A stretch of 64,000 nucleotides of DNA from Pseudolysinimonas_A sp049651805 (GTDB lineage: Bacteria > Actinomycetota > Actinomycetes > Actinomycetales > Microbacteriaceae). The translations under genes were made by a program, and so were the position numbers. The notes under the pieces are model-generated. The model saw only the letters and a list, made by a program, of their open reading frames with translations. It did no database searches and was not told where the DNA came from. Of this stretch, positions 1 through 7,385 are shown one piece after another. The stretch lies in assembly GCF_049651805.1 (NCBI RefSeq), contig NZ_JBASCU010000011.1, positions 1-64,000 on the forward strand, given 5' to 3'. The first letter of the stretch is position 1. Every line of letters begins with the position of its first letter.

Positions 1-126
1 GTCGAGGACCGCGACCGCGCCGAAGCCGGTCGCGAGCCGGTGCTCGGCGGCGACCGCGCCGTCGGCGGCGAGGGCGACGGCATCCGTCTTCGTCCCGCCG
101 ATGTCGATCCCGATCCTCAGTGCCAT
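1..126 (-). CDS. ROK-type sugar kinase, N-terminal fragment (runs off the window)
   Basis: Only the first 42 codons are present, because the gene leaves the window at base 1. The protein begins MALRIGIDIGGTKTDAVAL, the phosphate-1 loop of the actin-like ATPase fold used by ROK and BadF-type sugar kinases. The start ATG (124-126) overlaps the end of the upstream hexosaminidase gene by 10 nt, so the two are translationally coupled. Following an ABC sugar importer and a GH3 hexosaminidase, it probably phosphorylates the released amino sugar (GlcNAc or MurNAc) in the cytoplasm. Substrate and exact family (ROK or BadF) cannot be settled from this fragment. Confidence 0.75.
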   Translation of the reverse strand, partial: MALRIGIDIGGTKTDAVALAADGAVAAEHRLATGFGAVAVLD

Positions 127-1508
127 CCGCGCCACCCCTGATCCATCAGCCAGCCCACGAGCGCCGCGCCGACCCCGCGGGACGCCCCGAAGGTCGCGAT
201 GTCGACCGGCCCCGACGGCCAGCCCATGTCGACGACGAGGCTGCCCGGACGACCCGTGCGCACGACGTCGGCGAGCGCGGCGACGTCGGGATGCCGGTGC
301 ACGTCCTTCGCGACGAGCACGACGGGCGTATCGGCAGCGAGGTCGGCGGGGAGCGGATCGCCCGCGGCGATGTGCAGCACCGGGGCGCCGGCCGCGGCGG
401 GACCCCACGGCGCCAGCCCGACGGCGATGTTGGCCGTCGTCTCGACGACGACGATCACGGCGTCGGGATGCGGCAGGGCGCCCTCGACGATCGCGAACCC
501 CCGGTCGAGTCGTTCGCCGAGTTGCGCGCTGACCGGTCTCGTTCGGGGCCCGCGTAGCGAGTCGATGAGTGCGGCCACCCGCGCGGTCGCGTCGGCGAGG
601 CGCGACGGTTCGACCTCGCGGACAACGGCGTCGCCGATCGCGTCGAGCTGCTCGGGTGACCCACCCGTACCGAGGCAGAGCAGGTCACACCCCGCGGCGA
701 GGGCGCGCGCGGCGGCGGCCGGGATGCCGATCCCGCCCGATGCTCCCGTCATGTCGAGGGCGTCCGAGACGACGACGCCCGCGAAACCCAGTTCCCGGCG
801 CAGGATGTCGCCGAGGATGCGGGCAGAGAACGTCGCCGGGTTCACGGGGTCGACCTGGGGCAGCAGGATGTGCGAAGTCATCACCGTACGAGCGCCTGCC
901 TCGATCGCGGCGCGGAACGGCGGCAGGTCGCGGGCCCGCAGCACGTCGAGCGGCACGTCGACGACCGGCAGCGCGAGGTGCGAGTCGGACGCGGTGGCGC
1001 CGTGCCCGGGGAAGTGTTTGACGCTCGTCGCCACCCCGACGGCCTCATGCGCGCGCGTGAACGCGGCGACGTGCCGCGCGACGAGGTCGGGGTCGGCACC
1101 GAACGAACGAACCCCGATGACCGGGTTGCGCGGGTCGGAGTTCACGTCGGCGACGGGTGCGAGGTTGAGGTCGGCGCCGGCGAACACCAGGTCGTCGGCG
1201 ACCGCGCGGCCGACCACCGCAGTCAGCTCGAGGTCGTCGAGGCGACCGAGAAGCGCTGCTCCGGGGTAGGGCGATCCCTCGCTGTAGTGCAGGCGGGTGA
1301 CATCTCCACCCTCCTCGTCGATCGCGACGATCGCGTCCGGCTTCGCCTGGCGGATCTGCCAGATCAGCGACTGCACCTGTCCGAGCGACTCGACGTTCTC
1401 GCCGTAGAGGCAGACCCCGGCGAGCCCGCCGCGCAGCCGGTCGGCGACCCAGCCCGGCAGGGTGGTGCCGACGAAACCGGGCAGCAGCACAGCATCCACC
1501 CCGCTCAT
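117..1508 (-). CDS. Glycoside hydrolase family 3 beta-N-acetylhexosaminidase (NagZ-like)
   Basis: 463 aa, single GH3 catalytic barrel without signal peptide, so probably cytosolic. It shows AIDEEGGDVTRL (about 63-74), the KHFPGHG motif of NagZ-type enzymes (164-170) and the nucleophile region VVVSDALDM with Asp249. NagZ-type GH3 enzymes remove terminal GlcNAc from chito-oligosaccharides or muropeptides. The ATG overlaps the upstream permease stop by 4 nt (ATGA), making it part of the importer operon. This arrangement resembles the Streptomyces das cluster, in which an ABC chitobiose importer is linked to a GH3 hexosaminidase. Chitobiose or a cell-wall sugar as substrate is inference. Distal sequence after about residue 340 is the usual variable C-terminal part. 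Confidence 0.88.
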   Translation of the reverse strand: MSGVDAVLLPGFVGTTLPGWVADRLRGGLAGVCLYGENVESLGQVQSLIWQIRQAKPDAIVAIDEEGGDVTRLHYSEGSPYPGAALLGRLDDLELTAVVGRAVADDLVFAGADLNLAPVADVNSDPRNPVIGVRSFGADPDLVARHVAAFTRAHEAVGVATSVKHFPGHGATASDSHLALPVVDVPLDVLRARDLPPFRAAIEAGARTVMTSHILLPQVDPVNPATFSARILGDILRRELGFAGVVVSDALDMTGASGGIGIPAAAARALAAGCDLLCLGTGGSPEQLDAIGDAVVREVEPSRLADATARVAALIDSLRGPRTRPVSAQLGERLDRGFAIVEGALPHPDAVIVVVETTANIAVGLAPWGPAAAGAPVLHIAAGDPLPADLAADTPVVLVAKDVHRHPDVAALADVVRTGRPGSLVVDMGWPSGPVDIATFGASRGVGAALVGWLMDQGWRGWH

Positions 1509-2374
1509 CCCTTCACCGCCCCGGCCGCCATGCCGCCGACCATGCGGCCCTGCACGAGCAGGAAGAACACGATCACCGGCACCGCGATGAGCGTCGAGCC
1601 GGCCATGATCGCCGCCCAGTCGGTCGCCTGGGTCGCCTGCACGAACGCGCGCAGCCACACCGGCAGGGTGCGTGCGTCGGGCTTCTGCATGATGACGAGG
1701 GCGAACAGGAACTCGTTCCACGCCTGGATGAACGCGAACACCCCCGTGGCGGTGAGCCCCGGCCAGAGCAGCGGCAGCGTCACCCGGAAGAACGCGCCGA
1801 AGCGCGAACAGCCGTCGACCATCGCCGCCTCCTCGAGCTCGACCGGGATGCCGGCGACGAACCCGCGCAAGGTCCAGATCGTGAACGGCAGCACGACCGC
1901 GAGATACACGAGGGTGAGACCGATGACCGAGTTGAGCAACTGCCAGCCGTCGAGTACCCGGAAGATCGACACGATCATCGCCTCGGCGGGGATCATCTGC
2001 GCCACCAGCAGGGCGACGACGAGGGTCTTCTTCGAGCGGAACCGGAAGCGGGAGAGGGCGAGCGCCGCGAAGAACGCGAACACCGCGGCGAGCACGACCG
2101 TGGTGAGGGTCACCAGCAGCGAGGTGCCGAGCGCGGGCAGGAACTCGATCGTTCCCGACGGCTGCGTCACGACCTTCACGAAGTTGTCGACGGTGAACTG
2201 GTCGGGGAGGAAGTGGGGGGTCTGCTCGCGGATCGCGCTGTTCGGCAGGAACGCCGAGTTGATCATCCAGTACACCGGGAACGCGGAGGCAACGAAGACG
2301 ATCACCGCGACGACGTTGAGGGCGGCGCGCACGGCGGCCGAACGAGGCCGCCCCGGGGCCAGTTCGCGCGTCAT
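1505..2374 (-). CDS. ABC sugar importer permease, MalG/UgpE type
   Basis: 289 aa inner-membrane permease with about six hydrophobic segments. The EAA loop, which docks the ATPase, is visible near residues 178-201 (EEAAMVDGCSRFGAFFRVTL). Its start overlaps the preceding permease stop by 4 nt (ATGA at 2371-2374), and its own stop overlaps the GH3 start in the same way. It is the second of two heterodimeric permeases of a CUT1-type carbohydrate importer. No ATPase gene is in the operon, as is usual for actinobacterial sugar importers that share a common MsiK-like ATPase. The importer probably takes up an oligosaccharide containing amino sugars. Confidence 0.9.
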   Translation of the reverse strand: MTRELAPGRPRSAAVRAALNVVAVIVFVASAFPVYWMINSAFLPNSAIREQTPHFLPDQFTVDNFVKVVTQPSGTIEFLPALGTSLLVTLTTVVLAAVFAFFAALALSRFRFRSKKTLVVALLVAQMIPAEAMIVSIFRVLDGWQLLNSVIGLTLVYLAVVLPFTIWTLRGFVAGIPVELEEAAMVDGCSRFGAFFRVTLPLLWPGLTATGVFAFIQAWNEFLFALVIMQKPDARTLPVWLRAFVQATQATDWAAIMAGSTLIAVPVIVFFLLVQGRMVGGMAAGAVKG

Positions 2375-3288
2375 GACTCCTCCTGCTTCAACAGCGAACG
2401 GATGTAGTAGCCCGAGAGGGCGAGCATGAGGACGACGAGCAGCACCGAGATCGCGCCGCCCGCACCCAGGTCGCCGGCCCCGATCGAGACCTTGAAGATG
2501 TAGACGCCGATCGTGTTGGTCTCGGCGGCGATGCCCCCGACGGTCTGCAACGCGTAGATCTGCGAGAAGACCCGCATGTCCCAGATGATCTGGAGGATCA
2601 GCAGGATGACGAGCACACCGCGCAGGTAGGGCAGCACGATGAGCCGGAAGCGCTGCCAGCCCGTCGCCCCGTCGATCTCGGCGGCCTCCAGCACTTCGTT
2701 CGGAACCTGGGTCAGCCCCGCGAACACGGTGAAGGCGACGAAGGGGATCGCCTGCCAGGTGACGATGATCGTCGCGACGAAGAAGAAGGAGAGCGGTTGG
2801 ATGAGCCAGGAGTGCCCCTGGAAGTCGACGCCGGTGACCTGCGTGAGCAGGTAGTTGACGACGCCGCGGTCGGTATCGAAGATCCAGCCCCACACGACGC
2901 TGGCCGTCACGGGGGGCATCGCCCAGGCAAGCAGGAGGCCGACCGAGACGAGCAGCTTGAAGCCTTTGCCGAGCTTGGTCATGAGCACGCCGATCGAGAT
3001 GCCGAGCAGCATCGTCAGCAGCACGTTGACGAGGCAGAAGGCGACGCTGCGACCGAGCACCTGCCAGAACTCGTCGTCGGTGAGCACGTCGGCGTAGTTG
3101 TCGAGGCCGACGAAGATCGGCGGTGCACCGAAGATCTGCGCGCGGCCGAACTCGAGGAACGAGGTGATGATGAGCTGGATGAGCGGCCAGGCGGTCAGGG
3201 CGAGCAGCACCACCCCGGCCGGAATCAACAGGTACAGGGGGGTGAGGTCGCGCTTGCGCCGCACACGTGCGGGGGCGAGCGGACTCAC
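2371..3288 (-). CDS. ABC sugar importer permease, MalF/UgpA type
   Basis: 305 aa permease with a short basic N-terminus and six predicted membrane segments. It has an EAA loop (VLEAAEIDGATGWQRFRLIV) in the C-terminal half. The GTG start at 3286-3288 is preceded by an AAGG sequence 8 nt away. It partners the MalG-type permease that overlaps its stop. A 124-bp gap with a strong 15-bp hairpin separates it from the upstream binding-protein gene. Such hairpins often let the binding protein be made in excess over the permeases. Confidence 0.9.
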   Translation of the reverse strand: MSPLAPARVRRKRDLTPLYLLIPAGVVLLALTAWPLIQLIITSFLEFGRAQIFGAPPIFVGLDNYADVLTDDEFWQVLGRSVAFCLVNVLLTMLLGISIGVLMTKLGKGFKLLVSVGLLLAWAMPPVTASVVWGWIFDTDRGVVNYLLTQVTGVDFQGHSWLIQPLSFFFVATIIVTWQAIPFVAFTVFAGLTQVPNEVLEAAEIDGATGWQRFRLIVLPYLRGVLVILLILQIIWDMRVFSQIYALQTVGGIAAETNTIGVYIFKVSIGAGDLGAGGAISVLLVVLMLALSGYYIRSLLKQEES

Positions 3289-3330
3289 GGGGAGGGCCTT
3301 TCGGATAGGTTGTGGATCGTGCCCCGGACC

Positions 3331-3345
3331 TTCCTAGGGCGACGG
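3331..3345 (-). repeat. 15-bp direct repeat, copy 1 (before the MalF-type permease)
   Basis: TTCCTAGGGCGACGG (plus-strand reading) occurs here and again at 4676-4690, in both cases in the leader before an operon gene, on the strand transcribed away from it. It lies immediately downstream, in transcription order, of the hairpin at 3350-3386. The role is unknown; a shared processing or protein-binding site is possible. Confidence 0.55.
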
Positions 3346-3349
3346 GTGC

Positions 3350-3386
3350 CGGTGGCGCGGCGCGGTCGAATCGCGCCGCGCCACCG
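3350..3386 (-). terminator. Perfect 15-bp intergenic hairpin between binding protein and permeases
   Basis: The arms 3350-3364 and 3372-3386 are exact inverted repeats (core GGTGGCGCGGCGCG) around the 7-nt loop GTCGAAT. It lies 26 bp after the binding-protein stop codon and has no following U tract. It is therefore more likely a partial terminator or an RNase-blocking stem that stabilises the upstream mRNA than a full terminator. Confidence 0.7.
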
Positions 3387-3412
3387 TACTTTCACCCGTT
3401 GAGACTGATCTC

Positions 3413-4663
3413 TCAGTCGTTAAGGACGGCTTCGATGTCGAGGTCGAGCTGGGTGGCCAGCGCCTCGATGTCACCGCCGGTGGCGATGCGCACGAAGAAG
3501 TCCTGCAGCAGGCGCGCCGCCTCCACGTCGGCCCACTTCGGGCTCGCCGGGGTGAGCTTCGCGTTGGCCGCGGCCTCGGCGATGACGGCCGCGAGCTCCG
3601 GGCTGGCCGCCGCCACCTGGTCACCCAGTGACTGCTTGGCCGGCACGAGGCCGTTGGCCGCAAGGATCGACTGGTACTCGTCGCTGAAGATGATCTTCAG
3701 CGCGCTCTCGGCGAGCGTCGGGTTGGCCGACTTCGCCGAGATGGCGATGTTCGAGCCACCCGCGAACACCTGAGCCGCTCCGCCGTCTTTACCCGGCAGG
3801 GCGAAGTACCCGAGGGTGTCGGTCAGCGCGGTCGGCGCCTGATCGGCGTCGGCGATGATCGACCAGTACGCCCAGCTCGGAGCCGACAGGGTTGCCCCCT
3901 GCGCCTCACGGAACGGCACCCAGACATCCGTCTCGTCGCCGTCCTTCGGGGCGGTCGAGGATGCCATCACCTCGGCGACCTGCGTAAGACCCGCGAGGGA
4001 TTCGGGGCTGGAGAGCTGCGCGTCCCACGTCTCCCCGTCGAGAACGGCGATCTCGCCGCCGTTCTCCCAGATGAAGGGGAGGGCGTTGTACCAGTCCTGG
4101 CCGGGCCAGTACACGCCCGAGACGCCCGGGAGCGCCGCGGCGATCGCGCCGGCGTTGGCGACGTAGTCGTCGAGCGTCGCCGGAACCTCGACCCCGGCCT
4201 GCGAGTACTGCGCCGTGTTGTAGAACACGACGCGAGCGCCCGAGTAGTACGGCGCCGCGTAGAGCGTGCCGTCGTACGAGCCCGCCTCGACGAAGCCGGG
4301 CAGGAGGTCATCCCCGCCGAGGTCTTCGTAGACCCCGCTGAGGTCGCGGAATGCGCCGACCGACGTGAACGCCGGAGCCTGCGTGTTGCCGACCTCGACG
4401 ATGTCGGGGCTGTCGTTCGACGAGAGAGCCGTCGTGAGCGTGTCGACGAGACCCGTCCACTGCTGCTCCTCGATGACGAGGGTGGAGCCGGGGTTCTCGT
4501 CTTCGAAGGTCTCGATCAGGTAGTCACGGGCATCCTGCGGAGTGTCCGCACCGACGAGCCAGACACGGATTTCGCCGGACTCGGGCTCGGCGGGGGTGCC
4601 CGAGCAGCCGGCGAGGACGATCGCACCGGCGGCGAGCGCCGCGGTGAGAGCGAGTTTCCTCAT
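3413..4663 (-). CDS. ABC transporter sugar-binding lipoprotein
   Basis: 416 aa extracytoplasmic solute-binding protein of the CUT1 carbohydrate family. The N-terminus MRKLALTAALAAGAIVLAGC ends in the lipobox LAGC, so Cys20 should be diacylglyceryl-modified and the protein anchored on the outer face of the membrane. The mature part carries the usual two-lobe pattern with many Trp/Tyr residues (WPGQDWYNALPFIW, APSWAYW) expected for sugar stacking. The ATG has a good ribosome site, AGGAAAGGA, 8 nt upstream. It follows the ROK repressor gene by 79 bp and feeds the two downstream permeases. Confidence 0.9.
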   Translation of the reverse strand: MRKLALTAALAAGAIVLAGCSGTPAEPESGEIRVWLVGADTPQDARDYLIETFEDENPGSTLVIEEQQWTGLVDTLTTALSSNDSPDIVEVGNTQAPAFTSVGAFRDLSGVYEDLGGDDLLPGFVEAGSYDGTLYAAPYYSGARVVFYNTAQYSQAGVEVPATLDDYVANAGAIAAALPGVSGVYWPGQDWYNALPFIWENGGEIAVLDGETWDAQLSSPESLAGLTQVAEVMASSTAPKDGDETDVWVPFREAQGATLSAPSWAYWSIIADADQAPTALTDTLGYFALPGKDGGAAQVFAGGSNIAISAKSANPTLAESALKIIFSDEYQSILAANGLVPAKQSLGDQVAAASPELAAVIAEAAANAKLTPASPKWADVEAARLLQDFFVRIATGGDIEALATQLDLDIEAVLND

Positions 4664-4675
4664 TTCTCTGTTCCT

Positions 4676-4690
4676 TTCCTAGGGCGACGG
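4676..4690 (-). repeat. 15-bp direct repeat, copy 2 (before the binding-protein gene)
   Basis: This is an exact second copy of TTCCTAGGGCGACGG. Here its GGAA end merges into the ribosome-binding site of the binding-protein gene, so the site could influence translation of that gene. The first copy is at 3331-3345. Confidence 0.55.
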
Positions 4691-4705
4691 TGCGAGCGAA
4701 GATGC

Positions 4706-4752
4706 AGGCACCCTGTAGTGCGGTGGTACAGCGGTGCAAGGGTCAGCTGACC
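4706..4752 (-). promoter_or_regulatory. Inverted-repeat region between ROK repressor and binding-protein genes
   Basis: The 79-bp gap holds two dyads. GGTCAGCTGACC at 4741-4752 is a perfect 12-bp palindrome that includes the repressor stop codon. GGCACCCTGTA (from 4707) and TACAGCGGTGC (to 4736) form a nearly perfect stem around a 9-nt loop. They could be an operator, an internal promoter region or an mRNA hairpin controlling expression of the binding protein. Confidence 0.4.
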
Positions 4753-5864
4753 CCGAGCCGCCCGGAGAGCACCATGGCAGCGGCGCCGCGCATGACGATG
4801 TCCTCTCCGAGGGCGCTCCCCCGCAGGGCAAGATCGCCGTGGAATTCGGCCATCGTGCGCGAGCGGAGGGTGTCGAGGGCCGCGCGAGCTAGCGGGCCTT
4901 CGAGCAGGTGCGCGGGGCCGCTGAGCACGACCTCCGCGAGATCCAGGGCCCCGACTACCGGTGCGAGGGCGATGCCGAGACGTTCGCCGGCGCGGGCGAG
5001 GATGTCGTCGCGCTCGTCGGGTGAGGCCGCGATCCGCGCCTCGAGGCGCGGGATGGCGAGCCACGTCTCGAGGCAGCCGCGCTTGCCGCAGGCACACGGC
5101 TCGCCGCCGTCGGTGCCGACGACGACGTGGCCGATCTCGCCCGCCGAGAAGCGTGCGCCGGAGAGCAGAGTGCCCCCGACGAGCAGGCCGGCGCCGACAC
5201 CGTTACCGATCTTGATGAGCATCGTGTCGCTGAGGGCATCCCCGAAGGAGTGTTCGGCGAGTGCGGCGACGTTGGCGTCGTTGGCGACCAGGGTGGGCAG
5301 CCCGAGCTCGGCGCTCAGCCGTTCCTGCAACGGCAGGTCGTGCCAGCCGAGGTTCGGTGCCGTCAGCACGATGCCGGCGAGGTCGACGACACCCGGCGAC
5401 CCGATGCCGACGCCGAGGATCGGCACGGGCGCCCGCGCGGCGAGGTCGCGAGCGAGGTCGATGACCTTGGCGACTGCGGCCTCGCCGGTCGCGCCGGCGA
5501 GGGGAACGGTCACCCGATCGTGGATGCCGCCGTCGAGGTCGAGGAGAGCGCCGCGGAAGGCGTCGTGGCCCGAAAGATCGATACCGAGGATGCGAAACCC
5601 GCTCCTGTCGATGTCGACGAGAGTGGCCGGCTTACCCGGGCGTGCCTCGTCGCGCGTTCCCTGCTCGACGACGAGGTCCTCGGCGATGAGTTCGGAGATC
5701 AGGTCGGAGATGGTGACGCGGGTGAGCCCCGTTGCCCGGGCCAGGTCGGCGCGGCTCATCGCGCCCGACGAGTAGAGGGTCTGGAGCACGAGCGACCGGT
5801 TGTGGCCCCGGGCATGCTCGGGCAGTGACTTGGCGGTCGTCCGCAGCGACGAGCGAGGAGGCAT
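4743..5864 (-). CDS. ROK-family transcriptional repressor (NagC/XylR type)
   Basis: 373 aa. An N-terminal winged helix-turn-helix (about 24-70, with MSRADLARATGLTRVTISDL) is followed by a ROK sugar-kinase-like domain. The ROK zinc site CACGKRGCLE is intact. Proteins of this type bind DNA until a sugar or sugar phosphate is sensed. The gene is first in the amino-sugar operon, so it probably represses its own operon, relieved by GlcNAc or a related ligand. AT-rich dyads at 5867-5880 and 5917-5930, just before the start, are the likely operators. Ligand identity is inference. Confidence 0.9.
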   Translation of the reverse strand: MPPRSSLRTTAKSLPEHARGHNRSLVLQTLYSSGAMSRADLARATGLTRVTISDLISELIAEDLVVEQGTRDEARPGKPATLVDIDRSGFRILGIDLSGHDAFRGALLDLDGGIHDRVTVPLAGATGEAAVAKVIDLARDLAARAPVPILGVGIGSPGVVDLAGIVLTAPNLGWHDLPLQERLSAELGLPTLVANDANVAALAEHSFGDALSDTMLIKIGNGVGAGLLVGGTLLSGARFSAGEIGHVVVGTDGGEPCACGKRGCLETWLAIPRLEARIAASPDERDDILARAGERLGIALAPVVGALDLAEVVLSGPAHLLEGPLARAALDTLRSRTMAEFHGDLALRGSALGEDIVMRGAAAMVLSGRLGVS

Positions 5865-5866
5865 GC

Positions 5867-5880
5867 GGGTTAGTAAACCC
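5867..5880. promoter_or_regulatory. Putative ROK operator half (GGGTT-N4-AACCC)
   Basis: The inverted repeat GGGTTAGTAAACCC lies directly upstream of the repressor start codon. Its TTAGTAAA core resembles sites of NagC/XylR-type ROK regulators. Placement suggests autoregulation. Confidence 0.45.
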
Positions 5881-5916
5881 TACGAACAAACTATTCGCAA
5901 CTTTTGAGCGGACGCT

Positions 5917-5930
5917 TAACAAACTTGTTA
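5917..5930. promoter_or_regulatory. Putative ROK operator (TAACAA-N2-TTGTTA)
   Basis: This perfect palindrome, TAACAAACTTGTTA, lies about 55 bp upstream of the ROK repressor start in an unusually AT-rich stretch of this G+C-rich window. It is centred where a promoter for the operon would lie, consistent with repression by the adjacent ROK protein. Confidence 0.5.
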
Positions 5931-6067
5931 TGCGCCCGGTCACCCCGGAAGAGCACGAGGGAGCTGCCCGGCGGCGGTTCGTACGCGACCCGCAATTGGT
6001 GACACGTCCAGCAAATTCACGGGTTAACGAACGACTTCGGTTTCCCGAAATCTGGAAGGCTGAGCGC

Positions 6068-6508
6068 ATGACCACGACGACTACTCCTCGCCTGATCGCC
6101 CTCGGTTTTGCCGGACTCGGCCTGACCACCGCCCTCGCCGGCTGCTCGGCGGCGACGGGTAACACGGGTGATGAGTCCGGCGCGACGGTCGACTCCGAAA
6201 CCAGTGCCGAGTACGCCGACGGCACGTACACGGCGGAAGGCGACTACGTGTCCCCCGCCGGCCCGTCGAAGGTGAGCGTGGAGATCACCCTCGCCGGCGA
6301 CATCGTCACCGGGGTGACCGTGACTCCGGAGTCGACCGACTCGACGGCGAGGGGCTTCCAGACCCAGTTCGCCGACGGCATCGGTGCCGTCGTCGAAGGC
6401 GAAGACATCGACACCCTCGCGGTCTCGCGCGTCGGCGGCTCGTCGCTCACCAGCGGCGGCTTCAAGGACGCGATCGAAAAGATCAAGGCCGAGGCGGCCG
6501 AGTCGTAG
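6068..6508 (+). CDS. Small FMN-binding-domain lipoprotein
   Basis: 146 aa. A lipoprotein signal (LTTALAGC, Cys26) is followed by a Ser/Thr/Gly-rich linker and an FMN_bind domain (about 50-146). In RnfG/NqrC-type domains the flavinylated motif is SGAT followed by YTS. Here the aligned place reads GGSSLTS (123-129), so a serine would replace the usual acceptor threonine. A separate SGAT (37-40) sits in the linker outside the domain. The next gene is ApbE, the enzyme that attaches FMN covalently to such motifs. The protein probably carries electrons on the outer face of the membrane. Whether FMN is covalent, and on which residue, is open. Confidence 0.8.
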   Translation: MTTTTTPRLIALGFAGLGLTTALAGCSAATGNTGDESGATVDSETSAEYADGTYTAEGDYVSPAGPSKVSVEITLAGDIVTGVTVTPESTDSTARGFQTQFADGIGAVVEGEDIDTLAVSRVGGSSLTSGGFKDAIEKIKAEAAES

Positions 6509-6515
6509 CCGGGCG

Positions 6516-7385
6516 ATGATCGTCGATCCTCTTCCGGTCGCCTGGACGTTCGAGGCGATCGGCACGAACTGGCGGATCGACACCCGGGATACCCTCGCGC
6601 CGCCGATCGCCGACGCCGTCACGGAACGGGTGGCGCGCTTCGATCGCGATTGGTCGCGTTTCCGTGCCGACGGACGGATCGCGGCACTTGCCACGCCGGG
6701 GCGACATCGGCTGGCCGACGATGCCGGCCCGCTGCTCGAGTTCTACGGCGAGTTGTACAACGCGACCGCGGGGCGGGTGACGCCCCTGGTCGGACGCGCG
6801 CTCGAGGCCCTGGGCTACGACGCGACCTACCGGCTGCGCCCATCCGGAGACGTCGCCTCGGTTCCCGCATGGGACGACGCGATCGCCTGGGACGGCGAGT
6901 ACCTGGATGTCGTTCGGCCCGTCGTGCTCGACGTCGGGGCCGCCGGCAAGGGCTACCTCGTCGACCTCGTGAGCGACCTGCTCGCCGACGCCGGCATCCC
7001 CGAGCACATCGTGGACGCGAGTGGCGACATCCGCACCCGAGCGGTGCCGATGCGGATCGCGCTCGAGCACCCCCTCGACCCGCGCAAAGCCGTCGGTGTC
7101 GCCGAGCTGGCCGACGGCGCGTTCTGCGCGAGCGCCACGACCCGGCGGGCGTGGGGCGACGGGTTGCACCACGTGCTCGACCCCGCGACTGGGCTACCGA
7201 CGCGTGGGGTGATCGCGACCTGGGTGCTCGCGCCGTCCGCCATGGTCGCCGACGGAATCGCGACGGCACTCTTCTTCGACGCCGATCCGGGATTCGTCGC
7301 CCGCCGGGCCACGGCTTTCGCCAGAATGTTCCACGACGGCTCCGTCGATGTATCGCCCGACTTCCCCGGGGAGATGTTCCTATGA
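6516..7385 (+). CDS. apbE: FAD:protein FMN transferase (ApbE)
   Basis: 289 aa. It carries the ApbE hallmarks: AIGTNWRI at the N-terminus, DVGAAGKGYLVD (FAD/Mg site), IVDASGDIR, HHVLDPATGLPT and SAMVADGIATALF. The enzyme cleaves FAD and transfers FMN to Thr or Ser of target proteins. The gene begins 7 nt after the FMN-binding lipoprotein and overlaps the next gene by 4 nt (ATGA), so the targets are probably its neighbours. No signal peptide is visible, which is curious because the lipoprotein domain should be outside the cell. Flavinylation may occur before export, or the true start may differ. Confidence 0.88.
   Translation: MIVDPLPVAWTFEAIGTNWRIDTRDTLAPPIADAVTERVARFDRDWSRFRADGRIAALATPGRHRLADDAGPLLEFYGELYNATAGRVTPLVGRALEALGYDATYRLRPSGDVASVPAWDDAIAWDGEYLDVVRPVVLDVGAAGKGYLVDLVSDLLADAGIPEHIVDASGDIRTRAVPMRIALEHPLDPRKAVGVAELADGAFCASATTRRAWGDGLHHVLDPATGLPTRGVIATWVLAPSAMVADGIATALFFDADPGFVARRATAFARMFHDGSVDVSPDFPGEMFL

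Noticed and set aside
6877..7200. Possibility that apbE is frameshifted because several alternative frames stay open through it
   Set aside because: One continuous frame contains every ApbE motif in order.
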